This document shows, piece after piece, positions 14,014-25,300 of a stretch of 64,000 nt of DNA (its first letter is position 1; each line of letters begins with the position of its first letter). This DNA comes from Patagioenas fasciata. Its lineage: Eukaryota; Chordata; Aves; Columbiformes; Columbidae. The notes under the pieces are model-generated. The model was given only the letters and a program-made list of their open reading frames with translations, made no database searches and was not told the origin of the DNA. The stretch is taken from contig NC_092523.1 in NCBI RefSeq assembly GCF_037038585.1, positions 32,341,501 to 32,405,500 of the forward strand. Direction: 5' to 3'. A program made the position numbers and the translations under genes.

Positions 14014-14047
14014 AAAACAAACAAACAAACAAAACAAAACAAAACAA
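14014..14047. repeat. (CAAA)n / (CAAAA)n simple repeat
   Basis: Several CAAA units followed by CAAAA units. Low complexity; possibly the decayed A-rich tail of an old retroelement, though no element body is recognisable beside it. Confidence 0.75.
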
Positions 14048-15947
14048 CGTGGCCTTGGAAATCCTTGTCAAAGTACAGGCCAAGATAGACCAACCTGGCT
14101 TTGGGGGAGTGGAGCACCTCAGCCTCAGGCCCAAAGAAAGGCTGCTGTTACTGAGGAGTTCAGGAGCTGCAGCAGGGGACTTTGCCTGAACAGTTAAATG
14201 TTGATTCCCCTCAGAAGCTGACATGCACATCACCTTAGTTCTGGAGCTGATGTGTGAAATCTCCTCAGTGGATGAACTCTAGATACGATGGGCCGATACT
14301 GATCTCTGAGAGTCCAGCAGCTTGTAAGGACTGCCTCATTGCAGCAGAGCTTTGGCAGCTTGCCTGTCTTGCCTCCTTCCACTGTCCTGGGGCAGCTATC
14401 ACCTTTCTAATGGGCGTTAAGTATCACTGCCCAGAGCTATTCAATTGCATTCACTATCATTTATCAACTTCCCTTTCCCTGAAAGGAAATGGAGTGGAGA
14501 CTCTTTTTTTTCCTTTAAGAATGCTCTTTGAAGACAGAAGTGCCATGTACTTGGGGACCTATTACGCGAATAGGGGAGAAATGTTTCTAAACAGAGATCT
14601 CTCTCATACCCAAGGGGATGTTTTCAAACAATCTCGTATTCAGGATGGCAGTTCTCTTACTTCTTCCTCTTTGTTCTGGGATCAAATACTGCTAAGTGAG
14701 CTATCAGTCTTGTTGCAAAGTCATTGCTGTTAATGGATTCAACTATTTTGAATAGAAATGCCCTTTAGTGGTCTAGGAAACTGATACAGACCAAGGAGCA
14801 ATCCACCAGCAGAACATCTTCATTTAAATCCAAAAGTTTCTCAGTTCCCGGGAGGGTTCCACTTAACAAATAATGATCAGAGTATAGATAGTTACTGCAA
14901 AGGTTGCAAAGACAAGCAGCAGTTTGGGGAAATGGCAGATAGCATCACTTAATTCTTACCAAACTCTTAGTTATCAACAACACAATTCACATGAAATCAT
15001 GAAGAAAGACAGAACTTGTACATTAATGCTGCCTCTTTGTGTTATTTCTAATGGGGTGCCCATGTCTTCCCTCCCGCGCAAATGCTTTGGACCCTCAGCT
15101 ATCATTTTTTTTGAGCTGGGAAACAGGGTCACTGCTGCTCCTCCCAGCAGGAACCCATATCACAGGCCAGAGAAGCACTGCCCAGCTGTCGGCCTCCAGG
15201 ATGTGGCTGGTCACAAAAGCCAAACCTGTGTGCAAGAGCTGATCGCACCCCACACTGTGAAGTGCCCTCGGAATATTGAAGAACTGCAGTTAGCATGGGA
15301 TGAGCAGTTACCCCATCGAGTTTTGTTAGATGATTGTCAAGGAGAGTCATCATCCATTCTGAGAAACTTCATTGGTGTGGGAAGGAGTATTTCTATTTTA
15401 ATCTGCTTTCAAGCAATTCTTACTGAAGCAAATTCTAAAGGCAAAAGCCATGTATTTGAAGGAAAAGGAGACTGCATTGGTTCTGTCAGAAGGCTACATT
15501 TTAAAGCTTTTAATGTTTATAACCTTGGTGTTGGAGTTTTAGAACTTAAAAATCCTATGTATGTTGGTGCTGATCCTTAGCTTATAAGTCCTTATGATAT
15601 ATGAGGTAACAGACATCTGTTCTGATTCTGGTTTAGAAGTGGTTAAGAAGTGACCATCAGCAAATAAACAGAAACAATTTCTTCTTTTTTTACAACAGTG
15701 TAGTAAACCTAAAGATAATGGATATCTTTTCCTGGGGAAATAAATGCTGAATTTAAAATTAGGAATACTGAATCCCTAATGTGTTTCCTGGGAAAAAAGC
15801 ACATGCCAGCTTATTTAAAGTTATAGAAGAGTGTAAATATATAAATTGGTAGGTGTGATTAAAATTCTTTATGCAAAAATGTTTTAATTATTTTTCAGCA
15901 ATATCCATGCTACCTTTTGTGTAAAATAATGATTTATTTTATTTCAG

Positions 15948-16338
15948 AGCTCTACATCCACCATGTTGCCCTGTGGACCAGCTTTGTCCTTCGTTCGGTG
16001 TCTGGTGAGGAAGAAGAATGTCAGTGGTGAAAGTCCTGAGGACGCCAAGTTGTGCCGCTGTTTATCGACGATGGACCTTATAGCCCTGGGAGTAGGAAGT
16101 ACCCTTGGTGCTGGTGTTTATGTCCTTGCTGGAGAAGTAGCCAAATCTGATTCTGGACCTAGCATCGTTGCTTCTTTCCTCATTGCTGCGCTGGCATCTG
16201 TGATGGCAGGTCTCTGCTATGCTGAGTTCGGTGCTCGTGTTCCCAAGACTGGTTCTGCGTATTTGTATACTTACGTAACTGTCGGAGAACTGTGGGCTTT
16301 TATCACTGGTTGGAATCTCATTTTGTCCTATGTTATAG
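15948..16338 (+). CDS. SLC7A2: SLC7A2 first coding exon
   Basis: Acceptor TTTATTTTATTTCAG ends at 15947; 15 bases of 5' UTR precede the ATG at 15963, which has A at -3. It encodes residues 1-125 plus the first base of Gly126: a short cytosolic N terminus with [11 protein letters not shown]1 with [13 protein letters not shown]2, and TM3 with VGELWAF. The Glu of that motif (residue 109) aligns with the Glu reported as essential for transport in CAT-1. The donor is ATAG|GTAAGA at 16339. Because the acceptor lies 5' of the ATG, at least one non-coding exon must lie upstream. Confidence 0.96.
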
Positions 16339-19300
16339 GTAAGATTAAGAACAAACACAGGTCTCAAGGGTTTCTGAGACAGCAGAAATATGATACAGTT
16401 TTGGGTCTGTCTTTTCTCTCTCTCTACTTAGCTACTATTGCTTTTTACTCCTGCTGGGATCAAATAACCAAGGTAATTTGTTTAGCTTATTTCCTCCTAA
16501 GCATCACCATTGTAAACAGATTTTTTGCAAGGTGCTTTTGCAAAAGTCTGTCTTTAGCATCATGGACTGAAGAACTTGTATGAAGATTCTGTCATTCCAG
16601 TGATGATGCATAAGAATAAACAGGATTTCTTTGCTATCTTTGGTCAGCAAGAATAATTTCATAATATCAATACACTTTTTTTTTTCTGAATGTACGCAGC
16701 AAGGACATTTACAGGTAACCCCATCACTATAGTATCTCACTTCAAGAAAGTTACGAAGTTTAAGTACTAACTTGTTACTATAACCTCATGCTAATTAAAT
16801 GTGTCCTGTCATGTAATCCCATAAAATGCAAAGCTGACCAGACAGGAATAAAATCAATGCTTATATGGCAGATATTCAAATAACTGTTTCAATGCTATAG
16901 CAGAGGCAACATTTTTTGATTCAAAACTATTTTCTTCCAGAGGTACGTGTTCCAAGCATCCATTGTGTTTTGTATAAGCATATCTAGCTGTATATGTATA
17001 ACTAACTACAGGACTGTTGCCCAAATTACTACAAAATCCCTATGCCCAAGTATTGGATTAAGTGTATTTCATTACAGGAGAGCAGTAAAAACAAGGTTAT
17101 ATTTAGCCATTGCCACACAAACACTTTACTGAAGTGTATTAGTCTTAAGTACTGCTGACAGCAATATACATCTTCCTACTGATTTTTTTGTTTTACTTCC
17201 AGGTGCACAAACTTCTCTTCCTCTTCTTTCTTAAACTGCTTTCTGACATTGCTTTATATTGTTTGACATACATCATATTGTATCTTTAGAAATAAGTGTC
17301 TTCTAGAATAGCATGAAATATAAATGATGCAGAAATAATTTCTGCAATATTTGGGGAATGAGGTACAAATGTGAATATTTTAGTTGTAGAAAGTATGTAG
17401 AAAAATTCAGTAGGTTTAAAATCCCTTTGCAAAAGCCCCACCATATTAACACAAGCTCTGTTTTTTAAATTGCAAGTAGCTACATGCTTAGTTTTATATC
17501 TTTTACAGTAGAAGGAACTGTATCCTTGTATGTATGCAAAATCCTGAATGTGCATGTATCTTATGAAGGTACATCAAGTGTAGCAAGAGCCTGGAGTGGC
17601 ACCTTTGATGAACTTCTTGGAAAACAGATTGGTCATTTCTTCAGAACCTACTTCAAAATGAATTACCCCGGGCTAGCAGAGTATCCTGACTTCTTTGCTG
17701 TACTCCTTATATTGCTTTTATCAGGTAAGACACATATACGGCTTCATTTATAATGGTTGTGATGTCAGAGTGTTTCTTATAGACAAAAATGCTAAATTGT
17801 AGGTTTTGTTTTATGAGAAACAACCTTTATAATATCTGAGACATTTAGATGTGCATGTGTGTATTGACACAATGACTCTGGGAATTCAATTTATATAATC
17901 TAATTTTCATGTGTACTCTCTTTTTTTTTTTTTTTTTTAAGATGAGACATGAAATAATCACTTCTCAGTAACAGATTGGTGATAACAGAAAAATTATAAC
18001 ATGTCCTGTGTTTTTTTTATTGCTTTATTGCTGGTGAATGCTTCCAGAGGGACCTTGAGTTCTGTGTTTTGGTAATGTGATGTGCTCTCCTTCAGTCACA
18101 TATTGTGTATGTAGTGGGCATTTGTAAGGGATTTTTCCCCTTTCAATTGTTAACTTTTTCAGTATAAAATAACTCTCTCCATTTTGAGTCTTCAAAAGAG
18201 TTCTCTAGCCTGGAACTTGTTTGAGCTAAAGGGCACTCCAAGGTACTGGCGTGGCCCAACAAACTGGTTTGAAGCCTGAGTAAACCTTTCATCACTACCC
18301 CACTTGGTCATGTTTCTTTTACATCCTTACTCATGTATCATGTTTTTAAATCGCAAAAATTGACACCAGCTTTTTGAGGGATTGGAAAGCGAAAAATACT
18401 GCACGTTATTTGCATGTTTGCATTCAACAATTGCTTTCCACAAGGGAACATTTCTTAGTGCCACTAGGAGAGAAAGAAGCAGTCAGTATGTTTTAAAGCG
18501 TATAGTTTGTTTTCAGCCAGGGCTAGAAGTATATCAGTATTCAGTAGAAGCCTGACCCATATCTCAAATATTTGTTGTGTTCACCTCTCTTCAGATCAAA
18601 CAAAAGCAGGGGCTTTTCTTCTCTGGAAAGTGAAACTGATAAATTATACGGGTATAACCTTCTGTAGGAGATGATGTTTTACAGAAAACATTATGTACTA
18701 AGCACAAGGGAAAGTCCACAGAAATCTGGTTTTGTGTTTTTGCTTTGTTTTGGTTTTGCTACAGAAAGGACTTTTAAAAGTGTATATACGATGTTTCATA
18801 CTGCATTAGGCTGATTGAGACACTGCGTTTTTCAGAGAAACTAAGCCAAAGAAAGCATACACTTATTTCCAATAAAAATGCCCTTTCAAGAAAAAATGCC
18901 CAGCTTATATAACTTCTGTGCTATGAGAAGATACCAAATGTCTCATTAGCAGAACTGGACATTTTTGGGGCATTATCCTGAGAGGCTTAAAATTTTCATA
19001 CTTAATCTCTAAATAATGAGGGAAAGCATGTATGTGATATTAGTGGAAACACTTTGAGTGCAAAGAACCTGTGGAGGCTTTCCCATTGTATTTAATTTTT
19101 CCTGATCTGCTCACTGCCTGCTCTTCCATTAAACTATTAGTACACTTACAGTTGTTGCAAATCCAAAGACACAGTAGTATCCCGATGCAATAACTTTCCG
19201 ATTGTTTAAATGCACTGCTCTGCAACCTAAGGCATGTGTATGTTGTGGCAGACTTTTTAGAATCTCTATGAATCAGTGTTTATGAACAGGAGGTGTGCAT

Positions 19301-22300
19301 TTCTTTCAGAGGTTTTATTAATGCGATAGGAAATGGGACACTTACTCTGTGGTGAATATGCCCTGAAAGGCTTGGAGTGAACAGATCACATTATCAGTCT
19401 AATAATTTTTATTATTATATTAATCTAATGAGTAATTATTCTGGACAGAATAGATTCTACCGATCTGTTTTTATTAAGCACAGAATTCTTATGCTCCATC
19501 ACATAAAATGGAGGTATGAATTGGAATCTCAGAAAAGCAGTAAGTAACAACTGGTTAAAATACTTTTAAATGCTTAAAGAATATGGTTAAAGAAGCTTTC
19601 TGTTTTATGGTTTCAATCACCGTGCTGTCAAAGACTCTAGTGAATTTGTGCTACTGCATTTTGAAAGTATAAAAGCTAGTGCTATTTTTTTAGTATTATT
19701 CACAGCATTTGCATATGTATCTTCTTTAAAATTCCATTTTATTAGTTTAAGGGACCATTCACACCTATAAAATATTTTTGCTCTCTAGGTCTTTTATCCT
19801 TTGGAGTAAAGGAATCTGCATGGGTGAATAAAGTTTTCACTGCTGTTAACATCTTGGTCCTAATCTTCGTTGTGATTTCTGGTTTTGTGAAAGGAGATCC
19901 TTACAACTGGAAAATAAGTGAAGAATATCTCATAAACCTTACTACAGTAACAAAGTAATTACTTTTAAAAAAAAAAAATATTTACTTGCTCATCTTCCAA
20001 GCAGTTTTCTGTTATACTTGCTTTTGTGGTATTGTAAGTAATGTATCAACTAATACCTTTCCTGTTGGGACAATAAAATATTATTCCCTTAAAAATAGTT
20101 TTCTATTATTTGTTTGTAGTTTCCTTTAAAAAATCATCCTATTTCAATACTTTTGTCTGGAGCGATTTGAGAGGTTACTGGCTTCTCGCCCTTAAGTCAT
20201 GTATTGTATGAACTGCAGTATGTGAGTATGATAGCAAGAGTTGACTACACCATTAGTGTTTTAATATGTGTTGCTGCCAACTGCAAAGTGAGTAAGATGA
20301 TAGTTCCTTGATTCAGGTATTCTTCCATGTACTCTTATTTTTGTCTTTCTTAGGAGCACAGACATAAAAATGTCTTCTCATGCACTTTTGTAAAGCAGAA
20401 CTCTGTCTTGACAAAGAGTATTTTAACATATTTTTCCCGAATGGTAGGAGGGGAGGATGCATGTGTTTGTCCTAGCAATAACAACAACAACAAAAGTTAT
20501 TTTTCTGCTGTGTTTTTGTTCTTTATAGGAATTTCTCATCCTATGAGAATGTGACAAGTTTATATGGGAGTGGAGGATTTATGCCATATGGTTTCACAGG
20601 AACACTGGCTGGTGCTGCAACATGTTTTTATGCATTTGTAGGATTTGACTGCATTGCAACAACTGGTATAGTACTTACATGTGTGTGTACATATAGAAGT
20701 ATTTATGTATCACATGCTTTTTTGTTAGAAAACCCCACAAAAGCAACATAACGATCTGTCTACTGTTAGTCCTTTGCTTTCTCTGAAACCTCCTTCAGTC
20801 CATGTAGAATGACTCTGAGTTCAGGAAGGAGATTTTACTTATTATGTTCCTGTTCTAGAGAAATTTAATGGTTGCTTTCTAAGTCTGGGAGGTGTTGAGT
20901 ATATGTTTTTTTTCTGTCCAAATCATGTTAATCACCTGCTCACTTTTACAATTCTCTGAGATGAGGTATCTCTCCTAAAAGCTGGCATATATATTGCTGA
21001 TAGGGAATGAGTTCATTTAACTTAGAAATTGTAGGTAAATAACTAGAAATGGTGGGCTTCGAGTATTATAGATATAGAATGTATTTTATGTCCTTTAGTT
21101 TACCTCTCTTTTTAATGTTATTTCTGGCAAGACAATACTGAGTTTTGTTCTGTGTCACTGAACTGTTTATATACAGATTTTTAAAACTTCTGTTACAGAT
21201 GTGATTTCTATGGCTTAGATGAACAAATGATTTATCTTTGATGTTATCTTTTAAAGCTGAAGGTGGAAATTATTAAGAATTTTTGGTGGGGTGGTTTTTT
21301 TTCCTTTTTTCAGGAGAAGAAGTCAAGAATCCTCAGAAAGCCATACCCATAGGAATTGTGGTGTCCCTGCTTGTCTGCTTCCTGGCCTACTTTGGGGTTT
21401 CAGCTGCACTGACACTTATGATGCCATACTATCTACTAGACGAGAAAAGTCCTCTGCCAGTAGCATTTGAATATGTTGGATGGGGTCCTGCAAAATATGT
21501 TGTAGCTGTGGGATCCCTCTGTGCATTGTCCACAAGGTAAAGACTTTGAAATACAAATTTTATTGGGAAAAGCTGATAGATAATATATGACATTTAATGC
21601 TCATGTGTTAATTTTGAATGCTCAGTTCATGCAAAGGATTAGCAATAAGTATTACAAGCAAGTTTTAGACTTGAGCAGGTTTTGACTGCAGTAGGTGCAT
21701 TAATTTAAGATCCTTTTTTTAAACCACACTGTTATTGAACTCTGCCTCTTTGGCTTATCACCTTGAAGGGTTTTTTTTATTAAAATATGTATTTTCAGAC
21801 ATATGACCTGCAAGTTACCTTAATAAATGATAAAGTAAACCTCACCCATTCTGGCCTTCCTTGTTGTCCACTCCCAATGGCTCAACAGCATTATGGGCTC
21901 TGTGTATTTGCAGGCAAAACTGAAGAGATGAATAACTATCTCCACTCCTCATCTTCTTTGCCTGTCTCTGTTTTCTTCCAGTAGTCAGTCTTCTGACATG
22001 ATATCTTCCCATGGTTTCTGTGTGGGTACTTGAGATGTAGATTACAGCTGTGAAAATGTGATAATTTATTCCCCTTTGTGAAACTGTGGATGTAACTATA
22101 ACTTAACATGTTATTTTGATTAAAAAGATCAGGGAGGGCATGAGATAAATTAGTATGTGTTCATATATGTTATACCCCAATTGTAATGTGGTATAAACAC
22201 TTCCATAGAATAGAACATGTTGCTTGACACTTGAATTTCGGGATAGGAAAATGCTGATGCCGGTTTTCTACCTGAGCTTATGTAGGTGAGAAGTCATTTA

Positions 22301-25300
22301 CATGAACTTCAGTGGAAAAAACACCAGCTGCCTCTTCACAAAGGAAAACAGCACACCTGGTTAAGCCCTAATGCAAACAGTACCCTGAGATAACTCTGTA
22401 AGCATTAGTTTGAAGACTGACTGTGAACTATGACGTAAAGGAAAGGAATATTTTAATGTAGGATCGGACAGAAAAAGAAAAGAGTTCCGGAATGACATTA
22501 AAGGACTTGTAGGGCTGACTGGAGAATGTCATAGTTAGACAGTTCATCCTGGGCTTTTAGTTATTTTCTGTCTAGCTGTCATGATCCCCTCAGTTTGGAG
22601 CATTTTAATGAATTTTTCCTCTATATTGATAAATAGTGGAAGGGATACGTAAGCAGAAACTAGATTAAAGAAATTAATACTGGAAAACAAAATGAACTGG
22701 GATGGTAGAATGCTTTTTCAGAAATTTGAACTGTTGGTCTCTTTTTCCTGTGTATTGTAAAGAATTATATTTACTTATGTGGAGAGGTTAATCCTCAGTC
22801 TCTTGACTGATGTCACTTTAGAACAGAACAAAGAAAGTTGTCTTTCATAGTCCTCAGTTTACAGGTGCAATTATGAAAAATGTTGGGATCATCGCTTTTA
22901 GTGCACAGTTACCTCTTATTATGTTACGTTGTGAACTTGTTACCTCAGGGTAAAGGTGTTTCTTAATGTTTCTGTTATTTATGTGTACTTAAAGAGGGGT
23001 AGGATAAATAAATTTTACAAAGCCACAACAGCAAAAAAATTGGCAGTGGGTTTTAACAGTATCCTTATTTGAAAAATCAATTGTCACCCTGTTTTAGAAA
23101 AGGCATTCATACATCAAAATCAGTTCACGTGCAATGAAACTTATCTCATGTGTGTCATGTTTGTCATGTGTGTCACATGTCTCACGAGCATTACTGAAGG
23201 TACTTAGCATCTGTGGTACGTAAAAACTATGCCTTCTGTAAGGGATATAGTCAATTCCCTAAAGTAAGAAAGGCAACCATTCACCTGGCTAAAAAACTAG
23301 TGTGCTTGCTGCAGAGGTTATACTGGCTATGATTTTGCCCTTCATCCTTTCAGTGGTTTTGGTTTTCTTAAATACAATATTTTGCTTTGAGGGAAAGAAA
23401 CCACCTGATTTAAGAAGTGTGTTTAAAAAGAGCTTTGAGTTATCAACATCTTAAAAGCTTTTTGTGTTCTGCTAATAACAAGTCTAAATTAATTAGCTTC
23501 TTCAAAAAAATAAACAATCTTAATGAAGCTTGGCTAGAAGTGCTTTAATTAAAAAAAAATAATGTGCCAGGTATAACTGTACGGTGCTTACTTTGGATTA
23601 CTGTTAATCAGCCGCCTCACATGGAAATGTAGCGTGTAAGAGATGCTGCTATTGCTTATTGGGTTGCTGCTGCTGTCTGATTGACTTTCTCCAGGAATAC
23701 TAAAGCTTAATTGCATAGTTAGTGTGACCTGGAACATGTTCCTGGTCCACTAATACCCAAGAGCTACAGTGAAGGCATGAATTATTTTGCTAATTCTCTC
23801 TAATGAATTCCATTATCTAAATTAAAAAAAAAAAAAAAAAAAAAGCTATCGACTTTACAAGGAAACAGAAATTTCAGTTTGTGTCTGATCTGTAGTATCT
23901 TGGGCTCTGGGGCTTTCTGGTTTTGTCTTACAATCATAATTTTTGTTTCTATACATGCCATTAATTAACATTGTTTATCTTGTCCATGATAGAACTCTGC
24001 ATGAACTGTGTTTGCCATGTTGCATGTGTTTGCTTTTTACTCAGTCTTCTTGGATCCATTTTCCCAATGCCGCGTGTAATCTATGCTATGGCGAAGGATG
24101 GCTTGCTTTTCAAATGTCTAGCTCAAATCAGTTCCAAAACGAAGACCCCACTAGTTGCTACTCTATCGTCTGGTGCAGTAGCAGGTGAGACTAAGAGTTG
24201 ATCCTTGTGAAGAAAGGTGCACTGCTAAACACGTTGCATATATCGTAATAGACCACTGTTGTGCAGCTTTGATTTGCTTTGGACCGAAATGATCAAATCT
24301 GATTGTTACCAGGTAAAGTAGGCTACCAGTACAACTTTACCACAGATTTTGTATTTGTTGGTTAATCTCAAGTACTACAAAGCACAGGTTCAAAATAAAC
24401 AACAATCCAAACCCAAGAATATGTGTCAAACAAACAAAAAAAGCAGCAACACGGAGCCTAAACCAAAACTAAACCTAAACCCATTAACTCTTCCAAGCTT
24501 TCTTTTTGTATAGTTGGGTTTACCAGTAAAGCATTGTGCTCTTGATAACTTGTATTTGAACTATACATTTTTCTGTTCTAGTCTTCTCGGCTCTATGTTC
24601 CCTTTGCCCCGAATTCTGTTTGCCATGGCACGCGATGGTTTACTCTTTAGTTTTCTTGCCCAAGTGAGTAAGAGGCAGGCACCAGTTTCTGCCACCTTGA
24701 CAGCAGGGGTCATCTCTGGTAAGCTCTCAAAGCCCGTGTTACTTAAAACTGAGATTTAAACACTCTATGCACGTGCATGGTACTTTATATTTTTTAAAAG
24801 GGCTGCTTGTTAACTTCCCTTGCATGTACAGTGGGAATAAAATTACGGAGTAATCAAAGGGTGTAAGAACTCCAGATCATGCCAATCATGGTGGTAGTGA
24901 TGTCCTTAATGTCACAGAATTCAAAATGATTTGATTTTTTTTTTTTTAATTTATATTGGCCTCTTGTATTGTGAATAAGCTTGTTACTTAATCTGGGTCC
25001 CTTAGGCTGATGCTCTACTTACAGGGTTTCCTTGTCTGTCTCTATGTCACACCTGTAAAGGGGGGAAATAACTGTCACTTTTATTGTGAGACATGAGAAA
25101 AGAATCTACATTTGCAGCAGGATCAACTTCTGTGCAAAATACAAAGATTTTAAAAGTTTGTTCTAAAGAAAATTATTTTGGTTTTGTGTGGACTTACCCA
25201 ATTGTGGTTAAGGGGTATGTGCGTGTGTGTTGGGGGGTTATGTGTGTATGCACATATGCGTGTGCAATTATATGTATGCACATACATGCCTACGTATATT

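Larger units (their letters stand above)
6484..15947. other. Non-coding stretch, 5' flank or intron of SLC7A2
   Basis: No recognised gene. It carries an inverted repeat (8025-8057), a GT-rich tract (11393-11455), an AT dinucleotide region (12285-12412), a short direct repeat (12859-12902) and a CAAA repeat (14014-14047), listed separately. Three longer + strand ORFs, at 9265-9777 (170 codons), 14254-14733 (159) and 14924-15580 (218), show no domain, signal peptide or splice context I can name. There is no CpG-rich promoter here, so the SLC7A2 promoter is probably outside the window or CpG-poor. Confidence 0.5.

Noticed and set aside
24045-24184. Calling the first cassette CAT-2A
   Set aside because: It is the longer cassette and is closer to CAT-1, whereas the Arg-containing, one-codon-shorter second cassette fits the reported CAT-2A determinants.
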